Part shown: piece by piece, positions 55,497-64,000 of the stretch
Layout: each line of letters begins with the position of its first letter
Position numbering within the stretch: the first letter of the stretch is position 1
Assembly: GCF_001424225.1 (NCBI RefSeq)
Contig: NZ_LMOR01000002.1
Location: 434,001 to 498,000 of the forward strand
Reading direction: 5' to 3'
Source: Microbacterium sp. Leaf151
Lineage (GTDB): Bacteria; Actinomycetota; Actinomycetes; Actinomycetales; Microbacteriaceae
DNA length: 64,000 bases
Notes under the pieces: generated by a model
What the model was told of the DNA's origin: nothing
What the model saw: the letters and a program-made list of their open reading frames with translations, nothing else
Database searches by the model: none
Program-made: the position numbers and the translations under genes

Positions 55497-55962
55497 CCTG
55501 AGCGCGCTGGATCGCCGCCACCAGGCGATCCGGCGTGCGGGTCGAGATGACCCACATCGGGGTCGGGTCGTCGGGATCGTTCACCGGCACCGTCACGATG
55601 CCGTCGATCCCGCCCCGGATGACATGCCACGCCCGGCGATCGAGCCCGCTGCCGCGCGCGGTACGGGCCTCATCGGCCACGACTCCCGCGGGCTCACCCA
55701 GCAGATCCACGGCGATGTGCGCGCGACCGGCGCGCAATTCGCCGTCGCGCACCTCCACGATCGGCGAGAGGGCGAGCAGCGCCACCACGATGGCCACCGA
55801 CACGACCAGCCCGATGAACAGGGCAAGCGTCGTGTCAAGCGGTGAGAAGACCACGGCGGCCATGGGCCCGCACACGGCGGCGGCGACGAGCGCCCACAGG
55901 GACGGACTCAGACGCTCGCGATACTCGGCTGCGGTGCGGATGCCGCACCCCCTCTTCTGCAT
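55471..55962 (-). CDS. DUF3093 family membrane protein
   Basis: The 163-residue protein starts [20 protein letters not shown], has two membrane helices ([18 protein letters not shown] and [20 protein letters not shown], about 21-60) and a cytosolic C-terminal domain ([31 protein letters not shown]). This is the actinobacterial DUF3093 layout. I chose ATG 55962 because GAGGG directly precedes it; the frame is open to 56181, but only antisense to dut. Its 3' end overlaps DUF4193 by 26 bases and its start is only 12 bases from the divergent dut start. Function unknown. Confidence 0.88.
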   Translation of the reverse strand: MQKRGCGIRTAAEYRERLSPSLWALVAAAVCGPMAAVVFSPLDTTLALFIGLVVSVAIVVALLALSPIVEVRDGELRAGRAHIAVDLLGEPAGVVADEARTARGSGLDRRAWHVIRGGIDGIVTVPVNDPDDPTPMWVISTRTPDRLVAAIQRAQVRLRTPGR

Positions 55963-55968
55963 TACCCT
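55963..55968 (+). promoter_or_regulatory. Leaderless-type -10 element (TACCCT) of dut
   Basis: TACCCT ends 6 bases before GTG 55975. On the other strand the same bases read AGGGTA and serve as ribosome site of the divergent DUF3093 gene, so one stretch has both jobs. Confidence 0.55.
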
Positions 55969-55974
55969 CGTGGG

Positions 55975-56430
55975 GTGACCGAAACGGTGGATGTCCTCAT
56001 TGTCGCATCCGAGCCCCCGGTCTTCGCCCACCCGGGCGACGCCGGTGCCGACCTGACCGCCGCGGAGGCGGTTCGCCTCGAACCCGGTCGCCGCGCGCTC
56101 GTGTCGACGGGCGTGCGGATCGCCCTGCCGGAGGGGCACGCGGCCTTCGTGGTACCCCGCAGCGGCCTCGCCGCCAAGCACGGCATCACCATCGTCAACT
56201 CGCCCGGCACGATCGACGCCGGCTATCGCGGCGAGATCAAGGTGGCGCTGTTGAACACCGACCTCGACGAGGCGTATGACATCGCGGTCGGCGACCGCAT
56301 CGCCCAGCTCATCGTGTTGCCCGTCCCGCCCGTGCGCTTCGTCTCCGTCGACGACCTACCCGACAGCGCGCGCGGCGACGGCGGCTTCGGATCGAGCGGA
56401 TACCAGAGCCTTCAAGGGAGCACCCGATGA
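55975..56430 (+). CDS. dut: Deoxyuridine triphosphate nucleotidohydrolase (dUTPase)
   Basis: A 151-residue trimeric dUTPase that hydrolyses dUTP to dUMP, keeping uracil out of DNA. All five motifs are seen, including motif I ([13 protein letters not shown]), II ([13 protein letters not shown]), III ([17 protein letters not shown]), IV (GDRIAQLIV) and V ([10 protein letters not shown]). GTG 55975 is leaderless. It leads the rightward dut-DUF3710-DUF3159 operon, in which each start overlaps the previous stop, a conserved actinobacterial arrangement. Confidence 0.96.
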   Translation: MTETVDVLIVASEPPVFAHPGDAGADLTAAEAVRLEPGRRALVSTGVRIALPEGHAAFVVPRSGLAAKHGITIVNSPGTIDAGYRGEIKVALLNTDLDEAYDIAVGDRIAQLIVLPVPPVRFVSVDDLPDSARGDGGFGSSGYQSLQGSTR

Positions 56431-57059
56431 CCGACGACGAGACGCAGACCACCCCCGAGGCGGAGCAGCCCGTGACCGACCTCGCCCCGCCCGCCAAGAG
56501 CGCGCCGATGGACCGCGAGAGCGCCGGTCCCTTCGACGAGGCCGAGGCCAACCCGGTGCGCCCCTACATCGATCTCGGCGGCATCAAGATCCTGCCCCGC
56601 GAGGGCCTCAACCTCCGCCTCGAGGTCGAGGAGCAGACCAAGCGCATCGTCGCCGTCGGCCTCGATTACGCCGACTCGACCCTGCAGGTGCAGCCCTTCG
56701 CCGCCCCGCGCACGAGCGGTCTGTGGCAAGAGACGCGCGAGCAGATCCGTCAGCAGGTCAAGCAGCAGGGTGGCCGCGTCGAGGAGCGCGAGGGCCCCCT
56801 CGGCCCGGAGCTGCTCGCCGAGGTGCCCGTCATGGCGGGTGCAGACGTCGCCTCGCAGCGTCTTGCTCGTTTCGTCGGCGTCGACGGCCCGCGCTGGTTC
56901 CTGCGCGGAGTCGTCGGGGGAGCCGCGACCAGCGACATCGAGGCCGCGGCCGCCGTCGAAGACCTCTTCCGATCGATCGTCGTCGTGCGCGGCACCTCGC
57001 CCATGCCACCGCGCGATCTGATCCCGCTCCGGATGCCGGGCACCGCCGGCACCGCATGA
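56427..57059 (+). CDS. DUF3710 family protein
   Basis: A 210-residue soluble protein with an acidic Pro-rich N-terminus and a conserved core starting [20 protein letters not shown], then [40 protein letters not shown] and [17 protein letters not shown]. This is DUF3710. ATG 56427 overlaps the dut stop by 4 bases and the stop overlaps the DUF3159 start. It has no signal or membrane helix. Its function is unknown, but fixed linkage to dut suggests a nucleotide or DNA-related role, which is inference only. Confidence 0.92.
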   Translation: MTDDETQTTPEAEQPVTDLAPPAKSAPMDRESAGPFDEAEANPVRPYIDLGGIKILPREGLNLRLEVEEQTKRIVAVGLDYADSTLQVQPFAAPRTSGLWQETREQIRQQVKQQGGRVEEREGPLGPELLAEVPVMAGADVASQRLARFVGVDGPRWFLRGVVGGAATSDIEAAAAVEDLFRSIVVVRGTSPMPPRDLIPLRMPGTAGTA

Positions 57060-57811
57060 GCGACGACCCGACCCGGTCAGCGCCCGACGGCGACCGCGTT
57101 CCGCTCGAGCCGCCCACCGCAGCCGAGAGCGTGGGGGCCGCGCTCGGGAGTGCCGCCCGACGCGCGGGACTCGACCCTGCGCAGCACGGCTCGACCGGCG
57201 CCGCCGTCTGGTCGGCGATGGGCGGGGTGCGCGGCATCCTCGAGTCGGTGTTGCCCTCGCTCGCGTTCGTCGTGCTGTTCACGCTCACGATCGATCCCGA
57301 GACGCGGCAGGGAAACCTCTGGTTGAGCTTGGGCGTCTCCGTGGGCCTCGCCGTCGTGTTCACGCTCGCGCGGCTGATCGCCAAGTCGCCACCGAGCGCG
57401 GCGATCGGCGGCCTGCTCGCGACGGCCGGGGCCGCGGTGCTCTCCCTGGTGACGGGTCGCGGGCAGGACAATTTCGTCTTCGGCTTCTTCACCAACGGCG
57501 CCTACGGCACCGCATTCCTGGTGTCGGCGCTGGTCGGCTGGCCGCTCATCGGTCTGGCCGCCGGCTACCTGCTGGGGGAGGGCACGCGCTGGCGCAGCGA
57601 TCCCCGCAAGCGCCGGGCGTACACCTGGCTCTCGCTCGCGTGGGCGGCGCTGTTCGCGGCGCGTCTGATCGTGCAGCTGCCGCTGTACTTCGCGGGCGAC
57701 GTGACGGCGCTCGGCACGTTGAAGATCGTGATGGGGCTGCCGTTGTTCGCCCCGATGCTCGCGGTGACGTGGCTCGTGGTGCGTTCTCTCTCACCTCGGC
57801 GAGAGTCCTGA
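57056..57811 (+). CDS. DUF3159 family membrane protein
   Basis: A 251-residue protein with six or so membrane helices: ILESVLPSLAFVVLFTLT, LWLSLGVSVGLAVVFTLARL, AIGGLLATAGAAVLSLVTG, TAFLVSALVGWPLIGLAAGY, WLSLAWAALFAARLIVQLPL and LPLFAPMLAVTWLVVRSL. This is DUF3159, a family of uncharacterised actinobacterial integral membrane proteins with possible transporter character. The start overlaps the DUF3710 stop. The acnA promoter begins at the end of this gene, with the extended -10 at 57809-57817. Confidence 0.9.
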   Translation: MSDDPTRSAPDGDRVPLEPPTAAESVGAALGSAARRAGLDPAQHGSTGAAVWSAMGGVRGILESVLPSLAFVVLFTLTIDPETRQGNLWLSLGVSVGLAVVFTLARLIAKSPPSAAIGGLLATAGAAVLSLVTGRGQDNFVFGFFTNGAYGTAFLVSALVGWPLIGLAAGYLLGEGTRWRSDPRKRRAYTWLSLAWAALFAARLIVQLPLYFAGDVTALGTLKIVMGLPLFAPMLAVTWLVVRSLSPRRES

Positions 57812-57817
57812 TATTAT
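57809..57817 (+). promoter_or_regulatory. Extended -10 promoter of acnA (TGATATTAT)
   Basis: TG at 57809-57810 one base before TATTAT (57812-57817) forms an extended -10, a 5 of 6 match to TATAAT. Transcription should start near 57824, in the centre of the palindrome that follows, leaving a leader of about 120 bases. Confidence 0.6.
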
Positions 57818-57833
57818 CTTGACATCAAGATAA
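57814..57833 (+). promoter_or_regulatory. 20-base palindromic operator at the acnA promoter
   Basis: TTATCTTGA (57814-57822) and TCAAGATAA (57825-57833) are perfect inverted repeats with a 2-base centre (CA). It overlaps the -10 and the start site, so a bound protein would block transcription. The form resembles MarR-family operators; the regulator is not in this window. Confidence 0.65.
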
Positions 57834-57843
57834 ATCCGTCGCT

Positions 57844-57890
57844 CCCCGCGGTTAGGTCGACCTTCCTGGAATCGGCCTCGCAGCGCGGGG
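57844..57890 (+). promoter_or_regulatory. Structured 5' leader of acnA
   Basis: CCCCGCG (57844-57850) pairs with CGCGGGG (57884-57890), enclosing the 10-base palindrome AGGTCGACCT (57854-57863). The helix ends 42 bases before the GAAGGAG ribosome site. A role in mRNA stability or control is possible. Confidence 0.4.
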
Positions 57891-57944
57891 AAGATGGGAA
57901 GGAGCGGGCCCACGCCTGCGCATTCGCCGACGAAGGAGACGATC

Positions 57945-60785
<2,841 letters not shown>

Positions 60786-60800
60786 TCCACCCCGCAACGA

Positions 60801-60832
60801 TGTGCCCCGGGAGCCCGTGCTCCCGGGGCACA
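60801..60832 (+). terminator. Terminator hairpin after acnA
   Basis: TGTGCCCCGGGAG (60801-60813) pairs with CTCCCGGGGCACA (60820-60832) around CCCGTG, 16 bases after the stop codon. Confidence 0.85.
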
Positions 60833-60961
60833 TCGCGTTCGTCACGGATCGCCGATCCGCCGGCCCTCGGAGGCGCTCGAGCGGACAGCAGACGGACGTC
60901 ACGCGGCCGGGTCGCAGCGCGGCGCGCAAGCCGTTGCCGAGCCCGCCGCAGCCTCCGAGAC

Positions 60962-60967
60962 TAGAAT
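60962..60967 (+). promoter_or_regulatory. -10 element of dxs (TAGAAT)
   Basis: TAGAAT lies 44 bases before ATG 61012. TTGCCG at 60934-60939 is a possible -35 but the 22-base spacing is long. Confidence 0.45.
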
Positions 60968-61011
60968 TCATCGGGAGCGCACCACTGCGCGCACCGCACG
61001 AGAGGAGTCGG

Positions 61012-62961
61012 ATGGCTCTCCTGCCCGGCATCAACGGACCCCGCGACCTCGACGCGCTCACCCCTGACGAGCTGAGACAGCTGGCCGCCGAGGTGCGCTC
61101 GTTCCTCGTAGAGAACGTCGCCCGCACCGGCGGACACCTCGGTCCCAACCTCGGTGTCGTCGAACTGACGATCGCCTTGCACAAGGTCTTCGACTCGCCC
61201 TCCGACCCCATCATCTTCGACACCGGCCACCAGTCGTACGTGCACAAGATGCTCACCGGTCGACAGGACTTCTCGGCGCTGCGTTCGCGTGGAGGCCTGG
61301 CCGGCTACCCGCAGCGCTCCGAGAGCGAGCACGATGTCGTGGAGTCCTCGCACGCCTCCAGCTCGCTCAGCTGGGCCGACGGGGTCTCGCGCGCCTTCAG
61401 CCGCACCGGTCGTCGTGATCGGCACGTCGTCGCCGTCGTCGGCGACGGCGCCCTCACGGGCGGTATGACGTGGGAGGCGCTGAACAACATCAGCGACGAC
61501 AACGACCGCAACCTCGTGATCGTCGTCAACGACAACGGCCGCTCCTACGCCCCCACGATCGGCGGCATGGCGCGTTACCTCAACCGGGTGCGCACGAACG
61601 ACGCCTATCGCACCCTGCACCGCGGCTCTGACACCCTGTTCCGCCGCCTCGGTCCCGCCGCCCGCGCGGTCTATCGCGGTGTGCGCGGCGGCACCCATGG
61701 CTTCCTGTCGCGTTTCACCAACAACGAAGCGCTGTACAGCAACCTCGACATCAAGTACCTCGGTCCCATTGACGGCCACGACTTCGAGTCGCTCATCGAG
61801 ACCCTGGAGCTGGCGAAGTCGTACGGGGCACCGGTCATCGTGCACGCGATCACCGACAAGGGCAGCGGCTACGCCCCCGCCATGAGCGATGTGGCCGACC
61901 AGTTCCACGCCGTGGGCAAGATCGACCCCATCACCGGAGAGGCGCTCGGCGCCGGCAGCGGTCTGCAGTGGACCGACGTCTTCGCGGAGGAACTGGCGAA
62001 GGTCGGCGCCGAACGAGACGACGTCATCGCGATGACCGCGGCGATGCTGCGCCCCACCGGATTGCAGCAGTTCGCCGAGCGCTTCCCCGAGCGGGTCTAC
62101 GACGTCGGCATCGCCGAACAGCACGCGGTCGCCTCGGCGGCCGGGCTCGCATTCGGTGGTCTGCACCCCGTCGTCGCCATCTACGCCACCTTCATGAACC
62201 GGGCTTTCGACCAGGTCATGATGGACGTCGCCCTCCACAAGGCGGGCGTGACCTTCGTGCTCGACCGCGCGGGGGTGACGGGCCCCGACGGTCCCAGCCA
62301 CCACGGCATCTGGGATCTGGCGATGCTGCAACTCGTCCCCGGCATCCGAATCGCCGCCCCGCGCGATGCCACGCGCCTGCGTGAGGAGTTCCGCGAGGCC
62401 GCCGCTGTCGAGGACGCACCCACCGTGGTGCGCTACCCCAAGGGCAAGGTGAACGACGACGTCGAGGCCATCGAGCGCCTGCACGACGGCGTAGACGTTC
62501 TCGCCCGCGGTGCGAGCGAAGACGTGCTCCTGGTCGGCATCGGCCCGATGGTGCACCTCGCCCTCGAGGTCGCTGAGCGACTCGAGGCGCAGGGCATCGG
62601 AGCGACCGTCATCGACCCGCGCTGGGCCATCCCCGTGCAGCCGTCGATCGTCGACCTCGCGCGCGATCACCGTCTCGTCATCACGATCGAAGACGGCATC
62701 CGCGTCGGTGGCGTCGGTACCCGCGTGCGACAGGTGCTGCGCGAGGCGGGGGTGGACACGGCCGTCGACGAGCTCGGCATCCCCGATGAGTTCATCGATC
62801 ACGCCACACGCGAGCAGATCTTCGAGGATGCCGGCCTCACGGCTCCCAAGATCGCGCACGATGTCGTCGCCCAGGTGCTCGGTACCCGCATCCCCATGGC
62901 ACGCCAGACGCCCACGGGTTCTATCCCCACGATCGAGCAGTGGGAGAAGTCGCGCCCGTGA
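61012..62961 (+). CDS. dxs: 1-deoxy-D-xylulose-5-phosphate synthase
   Basis: A 649-residue thiamine diphosphate enzyme joining pyruvate and glyceraldehyde 3-phosphate, the first step of the MEP isoprenoid pathway. The motifs DTGHQSYVHKMLTGR, VVGDGALTGGMTWEALNN (ThDP/Mg), DIKYLGPIDGHD and the transketolase-like C-terminal half with GIAEQHAVASAAGLA are all present. ATG 61012 is preceded by GAGAGGAG. It is monocistronic, following acnA in a conserved actinobacterial neighbourhood. Full length with no anomalies seen. Confidence 0.96.
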   Translation: MALLPGINGPRDLDALTPDELRQLAAEVRSFLVENVARTGGHLGPNLGVVELTIALHKVFDSPSDPIIFDTGHQSYVHKMLTGRQDFSALRSRGGLAGYPQRSESEHDVVESSHASSSLSWADGVSRAFSRTGRRDRHVVAVVGDGALTGGMTWEALNNISDDNDRNLVIVVNDNGRSYAPTIGGMARYLNRVRTNDAYRTLHRGSDTLFRRLGPAARAVYRGVRGGTHGFLSRFTNNEALYSNLDIKYLGPIDGHDFESLIETLELAKSYGAPVIVHAITDKGSGYAPAMSDVADQFHAVGKIDPITGEALGAGSGLQWTDVFAEELAKVGAERDDVIAMTAAMLRPTGLQQFAERFPERVYDVGIAEQHAVASAAGLAFGGLHPVVAIYATFMNRAFDQVMMDVALHKAGVTFVLDRAGVTGPDGPSHHGIWDLAMLQLVPGIRIAAPRDATRLREEFREAAAVEDAPTVVRYPKGKVNDDVEAIERLHDGVDVLARGASEDVLLVGIGPMVHLALEVAERLEAQGIGATVIDPRWAIPVQPSIVDLARDHRLVITIEDGIRVGGVGTRVRQVLREAGVDTAVDELGIPDEFIDHATREQIFEDAGLTAPKIAHDVVAQVLGTRIPMARQTPTGSIPTIEQWEKSRP

Positions 62962-62976
62962 CATCGGCTCCGCCGT

Positions 62977-63016
62977 GAGATGAGGCCGGGACGCACGCGC
63001 GTCCCGGCCTCATCTC
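62977..63016 (+). terminator. Strong terminator hairpin after dxs
   Basis: GAGATGAGGCCGGGACGC (62977-62994) pairs perfectly with its 18-base complement at 62999-63016 around ACGC. It is the longest perfect stem in the window and is followed by GTTCC. Confidence 0.88.
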
Positions 63017-63090
63017 GTTCCGCCCTCACGATTGGCCCGCGCTGCACTGTTGCGCCGTGCCGCGTGCCCCGCCGCCAGGGCAAGCGACCG

Positions 63091-63350
63091 CACCAACAAG
63101 CGGTCTCACCAAGACAAGCGGTCTCACCAGAACAGGCGATCACGCCGTAACAGGCCGTGACCCGCCTACCGGGGCCTGTTCTCACCGAAATACCCGTCCT
63201 CGCGCGCCGCCCGCTCCCCGGACCCGCGCACCACTCCGGTCTCACCAGAACAGGCGATCACGCGGAAACAGGCCCTGACCCGCCGGCCCGGGCCTGTTGT
63301 CACCGAAACACCTGTCCTCGCACGCCGCCCACTCCCGGGCCCGCCCGCAG
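63091..63350. repeat. Intergenic repeat region with two 118-base direct copies
   Basis: A unit starting GGTCTCACCAGAACAGGCG at 63120 recurs at 63238 and is mostly conserved for about 112 bases. Within each unit the TCACC word returns at half-period (63124, 63182, 63242, 63300: spacing 58, 60, 58), and AACAGGCC is inverted to GGCCTGTT (63149-63156/63173-63180 and 63267-63274/63291-63298). Degenerate shorter units, CACCAACAAG and CACCAAGACAAG, precede it. It has no reading frame and no fixed spacer pattern as in CRISPR. It may belong to a REP-like family. Confidence 0.7.
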
Positions 63351-63354
63351 CGAC

Positions 63355-63391
63355 GAGAGCGGCGCCGCCCCTCGGGGACGGCGCCGCTCTC
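63355..63391 (-). terminator. Terminator hairpin after the hydroxyacyl-CoA dehydrogenase gene
   Basis: GAGAGCGGCGCCG (63355-63367) pairs with CGGCGCCGCTCTC (63379-63391), with an inner CCCC/GGGG stem. It lies 13 bases beyond the stop of the leftward gene. Confidence 0.8.
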
Positions 63392-63403
63392 GCGTTCAGA
63401 GGA

Positions 63404-64000
63404 TCAGCCCCCGATGCCGCGGATGGGCGGGTGATGGAACGTGTCGCCGAAGGCGCGCTCCGACGCCCCCTCGCGGTCGAGGTAGGGCGAGGCGCCACCG
63501 TCGATGAAGGGCCAGCCGGCGCCGAGGATGAGGCACAGGTCGATGTCCTGCACCTCGGGTACCACGCCCTCGTCGAGCATGATCTTGATCTCCTGGGCGA
63601 GGCCGTCCTGCACGCGGGCGAGGATCGTCTCGGGCGCCACGGGCGTCTTTCCGGTGACGAGCACCTTCTGCGCCGCTCTGGTCCAGCCGGTCACACGGCC
63701 GCCCTTGTCCTTCTCGACGACCTCGGGAAGCGCCGCGAGCTCGTGGAAATTCTCCGACGAGAAGAAGCGGTCGGGGAAGGCGTGCGCCATCGTGTCCTGC
63801 ACGTGGGCCGCGACCTTCCAGCCCACGAGGTCGATGAGCTGGAACGGGCCCATCGGCAGCCCGAGGGGCGCGAACGCCTTCTCGACCGTCGTGATCGGGG
63901 TGCCCTCGTAGACAGCACGTGCCGCCTCGCCCATGACCTTCGCCAGCAGACGGTTCACGACGAAGCCGGGCGCATCGGCGGTGAGCACGGCATTCTTGCC
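63404..64000 (-). CDS. 3-hydroxyacyl-CoA dehydrogenase, C-terminal part (5' end beyond window)
   Basis: The frame runs in from the window edge and ends at 63404, giving 199 residues. The sequence GFVVNRLLAKVMGEAARAVY is the conserved start of the 3-hydroxyacyl-CoA dehydrogenase C-terminal domain, followed by FAPLGLPMGPFQLIDLVGW. A second copy of the domain ends with DLCLILGAGWPFIDGGASPY. This resembles the C-terminus of FadB-type trifunctional or bifunctional proteins of fatty-acid beta-oxidation. The NAD-binding part and any hydratase domain lie outside the window, so the exact type is open. Confidence 0.88.
   Translation of the reverse strand, partial: GKNAVLTADAPGFVVNRLLAKVMGEAARAVYEGTPITTVEKAFAPLGLPMGPFQLIDLVGWKVAAHVQDTMAHAFPDRFFSSENFHELAALPEVVEKDKGGRVTGWTRAAQKVLVTGKTPVAPETILARVQDGLAQEIKIMLDEGVVPEVQDIDLCLILGAGWPFIDGGASPYLDREGASERAFGDTFHHPPIRGIGG

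Noticed and set aside
63091-63350. CRISPR array
   Set aside because: The repeated unit is about 118 bases, imperfect, has internal palindromes, and lacks short identical repeats with unique spacers; no cas genes are nearby.

Overview
The window is high-GC actinobacterial chromosome, most likely from a Microbacteriaceae species close to Microbacterium. The grounds are very GC-rich third codon positions, frequent GTG starts, many genes with a TANNNT -10 box only 6-8 bases before the start codon, and actinobacterial gene families in familiar order (fasR-fabD-fabH-acpP-fabF; glnA2-glnE; DUF4193-DUF3093-dut-DUF3710-DUF3159-acnA-dxs). There is no phage, insertion sequence, integrase or CRISPR array. 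This is core chromosome with some lineage-specific small genes.

Layout. 1-8.1 kb: a truncated CNNM/HlyC membrane protein, a GntR-ABC transporter operon, a two-component system beside a divergent proline-rich membrane protein, and a secreted lysozyme-like protein. 8.1-16.6 kb: DUF3145, then a leftward block with pyruvate dehydrogenase E1 (aceE), the PucR-type regulator fasR and the type II fatty-acid genes fabD, fabH, acpP and fabF, which links acetyl-CoA supply to lipid synthesis. 16.8-22.4 kb: a membrane protein, tRNA-Val, a zinc-ribbon protein, a DNA polymerase I-like protein, RNase P RNA and polyphosphate glucokinase. 22.4-34.1 kb: nitrogen assimilation (glnA2, glnE, and glnA1 with a GlnR-like box), an acyl-CoA ligase, a cell-wall-anchored alkaline phosphatase with a PHO-like box, and an unusual AAA/HTH protein. 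34.2-41.3 kb: small membrane proteins and the leftward pepA-lpdA-sucB genes. 41.4-47.9 kb: a PAC2 protein, the primary sigma factor, a CofE-like protein, an ATP-grasp protein and a two-gene alanine racemase. 48-54 kb: convergent parE and parC, a phosphodiesterase and sepH. 55-64 kb: the conserved dut-acnA-dxs neighbourhood, a repeat-rich intergenic region and a truncated 3-hydroxyacyl-CoA dehydrogenase.

The most notable observation is the alanine racemase pair at 45.9-47.6 kb. One protein keeps the C-terminal domain and its catalytic tyrosine but has Thr in place of the PLP lysine. The other keeps the PLP lysine and barrel but has Ser in place of the tyrosine. Since canonical alanine racemase builds each active site from two subunits, the pair looks like an obligate heterodimer. 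Other points are candidate operators (GlnR-like, PHO-like, a 20-bp palindrome at the acnA promoter), a 118-bp intergenic direct repeat, and a conspicuous excess of GGATGCC/GGCATCC.
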